The notes beneath the pieces are model-generated. The model worked only from the letters and a program-made list of their open reading frames with translations, did not search any database and was not told the DNA's origin. Shown piece after piece: positions 10,640 through 19,429 of a stretch of DNA of 64,000 nt (position 1 is its first letter; each line of letters opens with the position of its first letter). The DNA is from Flintibacter muris (GTDB taxonomy: Bacteria; Bacillota; Clostridia; Oscillospirales; Oscillospiraceae). The DNA is taken from NCBI RefSeq assembly GCF_943192995.1, contig NZ_CALPCP010000013.1, forward strand, positions 1 to 64,000, in the 5' to 3' direction. Position numbers and translations under genes: made by a program.

Positions 10640-12064
10640 ATGTCTACCGCCATCACCGCCAGTGAGGTTCACAAGCAGTACACCGAGGCTGCTGCCGCCT
10701 TTCGCAAGCTTATCCCAGACCCCTCCCTGCGCCTGACCTTCAGCCGCCAGGTGGACGGCTACATCCGCCAGTACGTCCTGGGGGTGTGGCAGGCGGACAA
10801 CGCCAGCTCCATCACCCCCCGGCACGTGGAGTTCTACAACGCCATCTGGACCCCCGGCAACCCGGTGCCCTCCGCCCTGTACTGGGAGGTGGCCTCCGGG
10901 GTGGCCAACTTTGACCTGTTCCAGCCCCCCGCCTTTTTCCAGGACCTGCGGCAATACGACCGGAGGTCGGGCACCGCCCTGGCCCGGAGGTTTGCCGACC
11001 AGCTGACCCTCCTTCTGCTCCTCTTTGCCGCAGTGGACGGGGTGGTCAGCGAGAGCGAGGCGGGCTTTGTCAATGCCTGCAATGACGCCCTGCTGGAGCT
11101 GTGCGACAAGGACGGCCTGCGTGCCAACCGCCCCGCCATCCGGGTGGACCAGTTTGTAACCCCCAGGTCCGGCCAGCCCGCCGCCCCCGCCGTAAAGGAG
11201 GAGGCGGTCCCCGCCAAGCAGGAGAAGCCCTCCCCCGCCGAGCCCGAGCCCACCCTGGACGAGCTGCTGGCCCAGCTGGACGCCCTGTGCGGCCTGGACA
11301 AGGTGAAAAAGGATGTAAAAAGCCTCATCAACCTGGTCAAGGTGCGCAAGCTCCGGGAGGAGGCCGGCCTGCCCGTGCCGCCTATGTCTCTGCATCTGGT
11401 CTTTATGGGCAATCCGGGCACTGGCAAGACCACGGTGGCCCGTCTGCTGGCCAAGATTTACCACGTTGTAGGCGTGCTGTCCAAGGGCCAGCTGGTGGAG
11501 GTGGACCGCTCCGGGCTGGTGGCCGGGTTTGTGGGCCAGACTGCTCTGAAGGCCCAGGAGGCGGTACAGAAGGCCATTGGCGGGGTGCTGTTTATCGACG
11601 AGGCCTACGCCCTGGTCAACGCCGACAGCGCCAACGACTTCGGCCACGAGGCCATTGAGGTCATTTTGAAGAACATGGAGGACCACCGGGACGATCTGAT
11701 CGTTATTGTGGCGGGCTACACCGACCGGATGGAGCAATTTATCCACTCCAATCCGGGGCTGGAGTCCCGGTTCAACAAGTACTTCTTCTTCGAGGACTAC
11801 GACGGAAAACAGCTGATGGAGATTTTCCGCTCCATGTGCGGGGCCAACGGCTACACCCTGTCAGAGGAGGGGGAGAAGTTTATGGAAAAAGACCTCCAGG
11901 AGCTCTACGAGGAGCGGGACGAGAACTTCGGCAATGCCCGGGACGTGCGCAACCTCTTCGAACAGGCGGTGGCCCGCCAGGCCGACCGGGTGTCCCAGCT
12001 GGAGGAGCCCACCAAGGAGCAGCTCATGGAGCTGCTGCCCGGAGATTTGGAGGAACCGATATGA
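10640..12064 (+). CDS. CbxX/SpoVK-type AAA+ ATPase with N-terminal TerB-like region
   Basis: A 474-residue protein. Residues 1-160 are helical and contain a TerB-like stretch (LLLLFAAVDGVVSESEAGF), followed by a Pro/Glu linker (175-205). The C-terminal AAA+ module has Walker A GNPGTGKT (257-264), Walker B GGVLFIDEAYAL (about 314-325) and SRFNKYFFF near an arginine finger. This AAA subtype includes SpoVK, RuBisCO activase CbxX and the EccA subunit of type VII secretion. The start at 10640 has TAGGAGA upstream and a clear promoter. The stop overlaps the next start (ATGA), so it heads an operon of immunity-like genes. It may remodel a toxin or secretion partner; the substrate is unknown. Confidence 0.85.
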   Translation: MSTAITASEVHKQYTEAAAAFRKLIPDPSLRLTFSRQVDGYIRQYVLGVWQADNASSITPRHVEFYNAIWTPGNPVPSALYWEVASGVANFDLFQPPAFFQDLRQYDRRSGTALARRFADQLTLLLLLFAAVDGVVSESEAGFVNACNDALLELCDKDGLRANRPAIRVDQFVTPRSGQPAAPAVKEEAVPAKQEKPSPAEPEPTLDELLAQLDALCGLDKVKKDVKSLINLVKVRKLREEAGLPVPPMSLHLVFMGNPGTGKTTVARLLAKIYHVVGVLSKGQLVEVDRSGLVAGFVGQTALKAQEAVQKAIGGVLFIDEAYALVNADSANDFGHEAIEVILKNMEDHRDDLIVIVAGYTDRMEQFIHSNPGLESRFNKYFFFEDYDGKQLMEIFRSMCGANGYTLSEEGEKFMEKDLQELYEERDENFGNARDVRNLFEQAVARQADRVSQLEEPTKEQLMELLPGDLEEPI

Positions 12065-12657
12065 TCTATCCCTATGATGAAGCAACATTCCAGAAGCACC
12101 TGGCCATCATGCGCCACGAAAAATACGAGCGGTTTGAAAAGTACCTTGTGCGGATCAATTTGAAGTGGAACGGCCCGTATTCCGGGCGCTCCCAAGCGAT
12201 TTTGCGTGCGATTGGCTTCCAGGAGGGTCGGGAGGAGCTGCTGAAAAACACCCTGGGCTTTGTCACCGGACACATCCGGACCCTCTACGAGACTTCGCTG
12301 GAGGCCATGCTCCCGGTGTTCGGCCCCGGCGGGGTGGGGAGCGAAACCGAACACGGCGTGGTGAAAACTCTGGCCGACCTCCACAACGCCCGGTCGGAGC
12401 AGGACTTCATTCGCGAGATTCAAATCAATCTGGATGATGTAAAGGACGATATCGCGGTGTTTTCCTTCATTTCCGAGCTGGAATATGAGTATGAGGCCCC
12501 GGAGGACGGCTGTGAATTTGTCTTCGACCACGACCAGCTGCTTTTCTGGGGGGACGGCAATACGGGAGATCACATTTTCGACTACGCCGACGAATTTTGG
12601 AACGGCAGCAGATGTGAGTTCACCGGGCCGCTGCCTGCCGGGGAGGAGTCCTCATGA
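12061..12657 (+). CDS. conserved hypothetical protein in the AAA/immunity operon
   Basis: A 198-residue acidic soluble protein with no signal peptide or transmembrane segment. Aromatic and acidic segments such as DGCEFVFDHDQLLFWGDG resemble in style the small immunity proteins around it. I do not recognise the family. It starts at an ATGA overlap with the AAA ATPase and ends in an ATGA overlap with the next gene, so all three are translationally coupled. Confidence 0.75.
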   Translation: MIYPYDEATFQKHLAIMRHEKYERFEKYLVRINLKWNGPYSGRSQAILRAIGFQEGREELLKNTLGFVTGHIRTLYETSLEAMLPVFGPGGVGSETEHGVVKTLADLHNARSEQDFIREIQINLDDVKDDIAVFSFISELEYEYEAPEDGCEFVFDHDQLLFWGDGNTGDHIFDYADEFWNGSRCEFTGPLPAGEESS

Positions 12658-13580
12658 TAACGCTCTGGGGCTGGGAGAAGAAGCCGCGGACCATGCTGCG
12701 GTACATCAAGATCGGGGATATTTTCTGCTTCCGGTACGGCCACCGCACCTACCGCTTCGGGCGGATCATGGCGAAGGTGATCTTCCACATCGTGGAAATT
12801 TTCGATTGCGCCTCCGACCAGCCGGTCATCACCGAGGCGGACATCCTCGCGGCAAAACGGCTTCTGGTGACACCGCTGGACACCTACCGCCTTTTCGACC
12901 GGAAGAGCGAGGGGGAGTGGCGGATCGTCGGCCATCAGGAGGACTACACCCCGCCGGAGGACGCGAGGGACATCTGGTTCTCCTGGGGAGACAGCGACTG
13001 CGGCAAAAAGTCCAACGTCTTTGACCAGACAGAGCCCATCAGTAAAGCGGAATGGCGCGCCCTGCCGCCCCTCTCCCCCGGCGGGGACTATGATGTGAAG
13101 CGGGATGTTGCGAAGCGGCTGATCGGGGCGGTGGACTGGTACCGGTATGAGACCGCCTACGGAAACGCCGCCCAGGATATCCCCCATTTCCAGTGCGGAC
13201 AGACCCCCAGCGTGCCCCACTCCCTGGAAAAACTGTTCTCCGGGAACTGGAACAAGGCCATGCAGGCCGCCAGCGACCTGTGGGCAGGTCTGTGCCACCA
13301 GCACGCCTATGTGTCCTCCGCCGCCCTGCCCGCCTATGACTTCCTGATACTCGCCCTGCAAGAGGCGGACGACAAGCTAAAGGTGGAGCTGCTGGACATT
13401 TTCCTGGGCTTTGCCGTCTGCACCGGGCGGTTCAGCTCGGACGCCCTCTGGCCCCGCCAGCTGCGGGACAAGCTGACGGCCGACCTGCCCATATTTGCCG
13501 CCCTTGCCGCTTCGGAACACGAGGAAGTCTCTGATTTTGCCCAGGACATTGTGACGGAATTGACAAAGAAGGAGGCGTAA
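12654..13580 (+). CDS. Imm26-like immunity family protein
   Basis: A 308-residue cytoplasmic protein. Residues 10-120 resemble the Imm26 family of toxin-immunity proteins (KIGDIFCFRYGHRTYRFGRI, then VTPLDTYRLF). The C-terminal part is helical and repeat-like, with no recognised domain. Imm26 proteins normally neutralise polymorphic toxins of neighbouring cells. It starts in an ATGA overlap with the upstream gene. No toxin gene is visible nearby, so it may be an orphan immunity gene or a partner of the AAA ATPase. Confidence 0.65.
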   Translation: MITLWGWEKKPRTMLRYIKIGDIFCFRYGHRTYRFGRIMAKVIFHIVEIFDCASDQPVITEADILAAKRLLVTPLDTYRLFDRKSEGEWRIVGHQEDYTPPEDARDIWFSWGDSDCGKKSNVFDQTEPISKAEWRALPPLSPGGDYDVKRDVAKRLIGAVDWYRYETAYGNAAQDIPHFQCGQTPSVPHSLEKLFSGNWNKAMQAASDLWAGLCHQHAYVSSAALPAYDFLILALQEADDKLKVELLDIFLGFAVCTGRFSSDALWPRQLRDKLTADLPIFAALAASEHEEVSDFAQDIVTELTKKEA

Positions 13581-13584
13581 CAGC

Positions 13585-14124
13585 GTGGAAACCTTTTATA
13601 CCATCTTGGAGGAGCCGGAGGTCCGGGCCATTTGGGACCGGATCTATGAGGGGCTGGCGTTCGAGCCCAGCATTCGGAAACACGTCCTGCCCTTTCAGAT
13701 TTCGGCGCCCTATCTGGTTTTGGACCTGGCCTGTGCCTCAGCGGAGCAGCTGGATCAGCTGTTTGCGGAGGTCCCCCAGGCATTTTCCCGCTGTCTGGGG
13801 GAGGACGGCTGGATGTACGCCCTGGACTGGCAGCACAGCGGCTTCCGCTACGACCCCCGCCTGCCGGTTACAGAACACACGCACTGGGTGGAGGACGAGC
13901 ACCTTGGACGCTACAACGCCTATTTCCCCGACCTCTATCCCGACGGGGACTACTACTTTTTTGTCCAGCGGGATTTAAAGTGGGGCTGGCTGGGCCACCC
14001 CTGGCGGCAGGAGATTTGGATCTTTGGCGATCCCCTCCTGGATGCCCTGTCCCCCACGCTGGAGCGGCTGGGCTTTCCGGTAAAAAGGGGGAAAACGGAG
14101 GGGTACTATGGAACCGAATCTTGA
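13585..14124 (+). CDS. DUF2716-like immunity-type protein
   Basis: A 179-residue soluble protein similar to the DUF2716 family, marked by the C-terminal pattern LYPDGDYYFFVQRDLKWGWL then GHPWRQEIWIFGDPLLDAL. Such proteins recur in contact-dependent toxin/immunity loci. It starts with GTG, supported by AAGGAGG 10 nt upstream, 4 bp after the preceding stop. It overlaps the next reading frame by 17 bp. Confidence 0.65.
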   Translation: METFYTILEEPEVRAIWDRIYEGLAFEPSIRKHVLPFQISAPYLVLDLACASAEQLDQLFAEVPQAFSRCLGEDGWMYALDWQHSGFRYDPRLPVTEHTHWVEDEHLGRYNAYFPDLYPDGDYYFFVQRDLKWGWLGHPWRQEIWIFGDPLLDALSPTLERLGFPVKRGKTEGYYGTES

Positions 14125-14877
14125 GCGCCCCTACTACCAGGACACGGGCCGCCGGCCCTATTTGTACTACGCCGCCATCGGGGGGGAGGCGGAGGAGCTG
14201 CACGTCTCCCGCTCCCGGCACCACGTGGAGGAGATGCCCCTGGGGCTGAATCTGATCAGTCTCCAGCGGCCGGAGCACAGCGAGTACATAGACCGACTGC
14301 TGGGCGGCACGCTGGGGAAAATCCTGGAGGAGCGGGACCACACCCTCTATGAAGCGGCCAAGGCCGCCCAAAGCTGGCTGGTCCTCCAGGGGGAGGTCCA
14401 AAATGACGGTGCCCTGGACTACCTGCGCAGCGCTGTGGGGTTTGTCCAGGCGGCGGTGGAGACTGGAGCCGTGGCGGTGCTGGACTTGCAGACCCTGGAG
14501 CTGTACTCCGGGAAGGGGTGGACGGAGCAGGTCTTTGTCCCCGGTTCCGCCCCTGCGAGCACGCGGTGATCCTGAGCTCCCCCTGTGAGGACGGGACCCT
14601 CTGGTTCCACACCCGGGGGATGCGGAAATTCGGTCGCCCGGATATCGGCCTCACCGGCGTCCCCCAGGGGGAGACCCAGCGGGCGGTGGCGCTCCTGAAC
14701 CAGATGATCTACGTTGAGGCTCTGGGCGCAGTCTTCACCCGCAGCGTGGGCCTGCATCTCAGCGAGTGCGAGACCTGCGTGGTTCACCCGGAGCTGACCG
14801 GCGACCTGGAGGACCCGGGCTACAACAACGAGCATTACAGCCTCCGCTGGGAGGAATGCGAATTTGAGGACGCGTAG
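14108..14877 (+). pseudogene. frameshifted DUF4261-like gene
   Basis: The first frame (14108 to a stop at 14569) has a good GGAGGGG site and gives a DUF4261-like N-terminus ending in AVLDLQTLELYSGKGWTEQV. Homology-like sequence then resumes in another frame to 14877 (PCEHAVILSSPCEDGTLWFH, GMRKFGRPDIGL). Adding one C to the C4 run at 14539-14542 restores one frame of about 256 codons (VFVPRFRPCEHAVIL). The cause could be a real mutation, slippage in a homopolymer or an assembly error. It is the last member of the immunity-like cluster. Confidence 0.7.
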
Positions 14878-14925
14878 GGGCGGGTAATACCCGTCTTGCA
14901 GATAAAAAACAAGGAGGAAATCAAT

Positions 14926-15261
14926 ATGTTAATTAACTTCAACCAGCTTCCGGAAAATGTCATCCCCCACATGCGGGGGGGCGAGGGCCAGGTGGTCAAT
15001 CGGATGCACGTGGACGGGGACAACAAGATCATGAAGGGCCTGCTGGCCCCCGGCTGCACCATCGGCCTGCACACCCACGACACCAGCAGCGAGATCATTT
15101 ACATCCTGTCCGGCACGGGCAAGGTGCTGTGCGACGGCGAGTACGAGCCCCTGTCCGCCGGGTCGGTCCACTACTGCCCCAAGGGCCATGAGCACAGCCT
15201 TATCAACGACAGCGACGGCGATTTGACCTTCTTCGCCGTGGTTCCGGAGCACGGCGCATGA
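14926..15261 (+). CDS. cupin-domain protein
   Basis: A 111-residue single-domain cupin. Motif 1 includes GLHTHDTSSEIIYILSGTG, with two histidines and a glutamate as metal ligands, and motif 2 includes HYCPKGHEHSLIN. Small cupins of this kind bind a metal and a small ligand or act as isomerases or sensors; the substrate cannot be read from sequence. ATG 14926 has AAGGAGGA 7 nt upstream. Its stop overlaps the mtaB start (ATGA). Confidence 0.88.
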   Translation: MLINFNQLPENVIPHMRGGEGQVVNRMHVDGDNKIMKGLLAPGCTIGLHTHDTSSEIIYILSGTGKVLCDGEYEPLSAGSVHYCPKGHEHSLINDSDGDLTFFAVVPEHGA

Positions 15262-16565
15262 CCGTCGCTTTTTACACCCTGGGCTGTAAGGTGAACCAGT
15301 ACGAGACCCAGGCCCTGGAGCAGCTGTTCACCGGGCGGGGCCACACCTTGGCCCCCTTCGAGGGGGAGGCGGACGTCTACATCATCAACACCTGCACTGT
15401 CACGGCGGTGAGCGACAAAAAATCCCGGCAGACCATCCGGCAGGCCCGGAAGCGGTCGCCGGAGGCTCTGGTGGCGGTGTGCGGCTGTTACCCCCAGACC
15501 CACCAGTCGGACATGGCGGACCTGCCCGTGGACCTGGTGGCGGGCACCGGGGACCGCCTGGGCTTTGTGGAGCTGGTGGAGCAGGCCTGGGCGGAGCGCC
15601 AGGAAAAGATCACCGCCCTGGACGACGTGATGAAGCGCCGGGTCTTTGAGCCCCTCCCCGCTGGGGGGCTGGAGGGCCGTACCCGTGCCATGCTCAAGGT
15701 GGAGGACGGCTGTGTCAACTTCTGCACCTATTGCATTATCCCCTACGCCCGGGGCCCAGTCCGCTCCCTGCCCCTGGCAAGTGCGGCAGCGGAGGCGGAA
15801 CGTCTGGCGGCGGAGGGCTACAAGGAGTTGGTCCTCACCGGGATTGAGATTTCCTCCTGGGGCCTGGATTTAGAGGGAAAGCCGGAGCTCATCGACCTGA
15901 TTGAGGCGGTGTGCGCCGCCGCCCCGGACTGCCGCATCCGGCTGGGCTCCCTGGAGCCCCGGACCATCACCGAGGCGTTCTGCCAGCGGGCAGTGAACCT
16001 TCCCAACCTGTGCCCTCACTTCCACCTGTCTCTCCAGTCGGGGTGCGATGCCACTCTGAAACGGATGAACCGGAAGTACGACACCGCCCGATTTATGGAG
16101 AGCGTGGGCCTGATCTGGGACTATTTTCAAACCCCCGTTCCCGCCATCACCGCCGACATGATTGTGGGCTTCCCCGGAGAGACCGACGAGGAGTTTTGTG
16201 AGTCCATTGACTTTGCCAAGCGGTGCGCCTTTTCCTCCATGCACATCTTCCCCTACTCCAGGCGCCCCGGCACCCCGGCGGCCTCCATGCCCGGCCAGGT
16301 GCCAAAGGCTGTCAAGGAGGAGCGGGCCCGGGAGGCGGCGGAGGTGGCCGCGCGGATGGAGCACAGCTATCTGGAGCAGTGGGACAAGGTGATTGTCCTC
16401 TTCGAGGAGGAGCGGGACGGCCTGTGGTGGGGCCACACCCGTCAGTACTGCAAGGTGGGGGTACCCAGCGGAGAAAACCTCCACAACCAGCTGCGGAAGA
16501 TCCAAATTACAGCGGTGGAGAAGGGCTGTCTTTTGGGCGAATTATTAAATTTGGAAAATAAGTAG
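15258..16565 (+). CDS. mtaB: tRNA (N6-threonylcarbamoyladenosine-2-methylthio) transferase MtaB
   Basis: Radical-SAM methylthiotransferase adding a methylthio group to t6A37 of ANN-decoding tRNAs. The 435-residue protein has the UPF0004 N-terminal domain with its three cluster cysteines (TLGCKVNQYE, IINTCTVT, VCGCYPQ) and the radical-SAM CxxxCxxC in DGCVNFCTYCIIPYARG (about residue 155). The TIM-barrel region carries SLQSGCDATLKRMNR, followed by a TRAM-like C-terminus. It is coupled to the cupin gene by an ATGA overlap. Length and motifs fit MtaB rather than MiaB or RimO. Confidence 0.94.
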   Translation: MTVAFYTLGCKVNQYETQALEQLFTGRGHTLAPFEGEADVYIINTCTVTAVSDKKSRQTIRQARKRSPEALVAVCGCYPQTHQSDMADLPVDLVAGTGDRLGFVELVEQAWAERQEKITALDDVMKRRVFEPLPAGGLEGRTRAMLKVEDGCVNFCTYCIIPYARGPVRSLPLASAAAEAERLAAEGYKELVLTGIEISSWGLDLEGKPELIDLIEAVCAAAPDCRIRLGSLEPRTITEAFCQRAVNLPNLCPHFHLSLQSGCDATLKRMNRKYDTARFMESVGLIWDYFQTPVPAITADMIVGFPGETDEEFCESIDFAKRCAFSSMHIFPYSRRPGTPAASMPGQVPKAVKEERAREAAEVAARMEHSYLEQWDKVIVLFEEERDGLWWGHTRQYCKVGVPSGENLHNQLRKIQITAVEKGCLLGELLNLENK

Positions 16566-16631
16566 CAACCGGGCCGCAACAGTGGTATAATAACCCAGAC
16601 TTGATTGAACCAATGAGAGGAGTCCTGCTCC

Positions 16632-17327
16632 ATGGAAAACTACAGCGCCAATCCCGGCAAGAATCTGGTCCGCGCCGTAGACGGCGTGGATTATCTGCGC
16701 ATCCCCGTAAAAACCCACCTGATTACCAAGGATGACGACATGGTGGACGTGGTAAACAAGTACCCCAGGGACAAAATGCAGGCGGGGGACATTCTGTTCA
16801 TCTCCGAAAAGGCGGTGGCCTGTACCCAGAGCCGGGCCATCCCTATGGAGGACATCAAGCCCCGGAAGCTGGCCGTCACACTGAGCCGCTACGTCACCAA
16901 AACCCCCGCCGGTATCGGCCTGGGCATCCCGGAGACTATGGAGATGGCCCTCCAGGAGTGCGGCACCCTGCGGATTTTATTCGCCGCCTTCTGCTCGGTC
17001 ATCGGCAAGCTATTGGGCAAAAAGGGCTGGTTCTACAACGTGGCCGGCCCCAAGGCCCGGGGCATTGACGGCCCCACCGAGGGCACCATCCCGCCCTATG
17101 ACCACTACGTGGTCCTTACCCCCGCCGACCCCATGGGGACGGCCAAGCGACTGGCACAGGCGCTTGGATATCCCGTCGCCATTGTGGACATCAACGATTT
17201 GGGGGCCAACATCCTAGGCTTCTCCGAGAAACAGCCCACCATGGACTGGCTGGCCCGGGCTCTTGGGGACAACCCCCTGGGCCAGGGGGAGGAATGCACC
17301 CCCATGGGCATTTTGCGCAAGGCGTAA
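16632..17327 (+). CDS. F420-0:gamma-glutamyl ligase (CofE)-like protein
   Basis: A 231-residue protein resembling the CofE fold found in many anaerobes that lack F420. Typical segments are GDILFISEKAVACTQSRA, KTPAGIGLGIPETM and VVLTPADPMGTAKRLAQAL. True CofE adds glutamate to F420-0; in Clostridia the role of this stand-alone form is unknown. ATG 16632 follows AGAGGAG and a TATAAT hexamer at about 16587. A strong terminator follows the stop. Confidence 0.8.
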   Translation: MENYSANPGKNLVRAVDGVDYLRIPVKTHLITKDDDMVDVVNKYPRDKMQAGDILFISEKAVACTQSRAIPMEDIKPRKLAVTLSRYVTKTPAGIGLGIPETMEMALQECGTLRILFAAFCSVIGKLLGKKGWFYNVAGPKARGIDGPTEGTIPPYDHYVVLTPADPMGTAKRLAQALGYPVAIVDINDLGANILGFSEKQPTMDWLARALGDNPLGQGEECTPMGILRKA

Positions 17328-17366
17328 AAAAAGCACCGGCTTTCCTGGAAAGCCGGTGCTTTTTTG
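17327..17366. terminator. bidirectional terminator
   Basis: Perfect arms AGCACCGGCTTTCC and GGAAAGCCGGTGCT are flanked by A and T runs between the convergent CofE-like and SUKH-like genes. Confidence 0.92.
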
Positions 17367-17840
17367 TCAGATTTGTATGGTCCCGTCCATGATGCGCTCC
17401 AAAAATTCCGCAAAGGAGGCGGCAGCCGTTTCGCACGCCTCAAATTCAGGCCCGCGGCCGTACACCACCGAGCCGTCCGCCATAGAGATGGCGTAATAGG
17501 CATAGCCATCCCTCACCGACAGGACAATGGGCAGATGCTGGTCCCAAAAATCTTTAATCTGGCCGGTCCACTCCCGGTCGCCCTGTGCGTTTTCCAGGCT
17601 GAGCTGTTCCCACTCATTCCAGCGCCAGGCGTGGTCCAGGCGGGTGTCGTAGTCCTCTGCGCACAGGAACCAGACCGTCTCGTCAGGGCTGAACAGCTCG
17701 CTGACTGTACCTACAAATTGGAGCCACAGGTGGGGAAGGTTGTGGTATCGGCCGGTAATCCATTGAGGCAGCGGAGGAGGTGATTCCATCTCCACCTGAC
17801 AGCCCTTGGCCCGCATGTAGTTCAAAAATCGCGCTATCAT
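17367..17840 (-). CDS. SMI1/KNR4 (SUKH)-like protein
   Basis: A 157-residue soluble protein. Its pattern LPIVLSVRDGYAYYAISM followed by GSVVYGRGPEFEACE is that of bacterial SMI1/KNR4-like proteins, a family rich in toxin immunity proteins. It overlaps the prolyl-tRNA editing gene by 4 bp (ATGA), so it is the second gene of that transcript. It is the third immunity-type family within 5 kb. Function inferred from family only. Confidence 0.7.
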   Translation of the reverse strand: MIARFLNYMRAKGCQVEMESPPPLPQWITGRYHNLPHLWLQFVGTVSELFSPDETVWFLCAEDYDTRLDHAWRWNEWEQLSLENAQGDREWTGQIKDFWDQHLPIVLSVRDGYAYYAISMADGSVVYGRGPEFEACETAAASFAEFLERIMDGTIQI

Positions 17841-18397
17841 GGTTCTTCCTTTCTGGGGTCGGGCAGGTCCACATAGACAGGCGGGTGGCCGGTGGACTCC
17901 ACAAAGCTCAGAAGGTCCTCCCGCTTGAGCTGGAGGGTGGAGGTGGAGATGCCCGGGTGGCCGCTGATGTATTCGTTCGCCATCAGGTCTTTGTCAATGA
18001 CCAGCTGGACCTGGTGTGATCTGTCGAACAGCAGCTCCAGCGCGGACACGGAGCCGGGGACAGTCTGTAGGTAATCTTGCATATGGCCGTCATCGGCGAA
18101 GGACAGCCGGGTACAGCCCAGCTGGGCGGAGAGAAATTTCGTCTTAAAGGGCTTGTCCCCCGGCATCATCAGCAGATAGAAATCGGTCTGCTGCTTATTG
18201 CACAAAAACAGGTTCTTGCAGATCTTGGAGCCCAGCACCTGTTCCACCTGGTGGCAGATCTCGATAGTGTCCGCGTGGTCGTGGTCCACCCGGACATAGG
18301 GGATGTCCAGCTCCTCCAGCCGGTCATAGATGGCGAATTCCTGAGGAATACGGTTGCCGGCGGGACGGGTGGTATATTTGGTTTGGTCTATGTACAT
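17837..18397 (-). CDS. prolyl-tRNA editing protein (ProX / YbaK-like)
   Basis: A 186-residue YbaK/ProRS-INS fold protein that deacylates mischarged tRNA(Pro), most likely Ala-tRNA(Pro). Supporting segments are YDRLEELDIPYVRVDHDHAD, SKICKNLFLCNKQQTDFYLL (the substrate-pocket lysine region) and LFDRSHQVQLVIDKDLM. The ATG at 18397 has AAGGAGCG 6 nt upstream. A palindromic repeat separates it from the amidohydrolase on the same strand. Confidence 0.88.
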   Translation of the reverse strand: MYIDQTKYTTRPAGNRIPQEFAIYDRLEELDIPYVRVDHDHADTIEICHQVEQVLGSKICKNLFLCNKQQTDFYLLMMPGDKPFKTKFLSAQLGCTRLSFADDGHMQDYLQTVPGSVSALELLFDRSHQVQLVIDKDLMANEYISGHPGISTSTLQLKREDLLSFVESTGHPPVYVDLPDPRKEEP

Positions 18398-18430
18398 GGT
18401 ATCGCTCCTTTTTTAAGATAGTCTCTAAAA

Positions 18431-18480
18431 CTCCCTCTGTCACGGCTTCGCCGTGCCGCCTCCCTCAAGGAGGGAGGCTT
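18431..18480. repeat. composite palindromic repeat, half copy B
   Basis: Only one arm is present: CTCCCTCTGTCACGG, the inner palindrome CACGGCTTCGCCGTG, then CCTCCCTCAAGGAGGGAGG. It abuts the stop codon of the amidohydrolase gene and could terminate it. The arm is nearly identical to the corresponding arms of copies A, C and D. Confidence 0.75.
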
Positions 18481-19338
18481 TCATGTTCCGCATGGAAGCC
18501 CCAGCAGTTTTTGGGCATAGCCGCCTAAAATGCCCTCCTTCTCCTCCCGGGTGAGGGGCAGCGCCTCAATGAGGGCAACGCCCTCTTTTTGGTCCCGCCA
18601 GGGGGTGTCGGTGCCAAAGAGGACCCGGCCTGGGAACTTGCGCACCATACGGACAAACTGCTCCACCTCCATCAGGGGCAGGTCGGAGGGACCGTAGTAG
18701 CCGTCCCCCAGGGGGGAGATGCGGCCCAGGGCAAAGGCGGTGTCCAGATAGACTCCGGTGTCGGGCAGCAGCGCCTCCACCCGGTCCCACTCCCGCCAGC
18801 CCCCCATGTGGGCCAGAATCAGGGGCACCGGCCCCACCTGTTTCAGGGCATTCAGCGTCATCTCCGGGGTACAGTGGTCCCGGAGGGGAAAGCCAATATC
18901 CCGGCCCGCATGGGTGAGGACGGCCAGCCCCAGCTCGCCGCAGCGGTCCAGAATGCGCAGATAGCGGATGTCATCAAAATCAATGCCCTGGTAAATGGGG
19001 TGGAGCTTAACCCCCTTCATCCCCAGGTCCGCAATCCGTGCCAGCTCCCCCTTCCAGCCGTCGAAATCCGGGTGCATGCAGCCGAAGGACCACAGGCCGG
19101 TGTCCGGACCGGTGTCGTTGAGGCGGGCTGAGGCGTCGTTGACATGGACCACCTGCCGGGCGTTGGTGGCCACGGGGAGAACCAGGCAGCCATCTATTCC
19201 GGCAACGGCCATGGAGGCCCGCAGCCCTGTTTCCGTCCCGTCAGAAAAAGCCGCCGTGTGGCACATGGACTGGAGCTTTTCTATGGTGGCCCCGGCGATT
19301 TCGTCGGGGAAGGTGTGGGTGTGGATATCGAAAATCAT
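18481..19338 (-). CDS. amidohydrolase-family metal-dependent hydrolase
   Basis: A 285-residue TIM-barrel hydrolase. Metal-site residues are visible as MIFDIHTHTFP at the N-terminus, GVKLHPIYQG (about residue 120), TLILTHAG-like AVLTHAGRD, LILAHMGG and LFGTDTPW near the end. This set fits the amidohydrolase-2/TatD-like group acting on small amides, esters or cyclic compounds; the substrate is unknown. ATG 19338 is used because GGAAAGGAAG lies just upstream; the extra 71 codons of the open frame have no ribosome site. Confidence 0.85.
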   Translation of the reverse strand: MIFDIHTHTFPDEIAGATIEKLQSMCHTAAFSDGTETGLRASMAVAGIDGCLVLPVATNARQVVHVNDASARLNDTGPDTGLWSFGCMHPDFDGWKGELARIADLGMKGVKLHPIYQGIDFDDIRYLRILDRCGELGLAVLTHAGRDIGFPLRDHCTPEMTLNALKQVGPVPLILAHMGGWREWDRVEALLPDTGVYLDTAFALGRISPLGDGYYGPSDLPLMEVEQFVRMVRKFPGRVLFGTDTPWRDQKEGVALIEALPLTREEKEGILGGYAQKLLGLPCGT

Positions 19339-19429
19339 AGAAGCACGCTTCCTTTCCGGGTAAAAGTGGCGAAGCCCATGGTACAGCATACCACAGGCTC
19401 CGCCGGTTGAAAAGAGGAAGAGGGGAATT

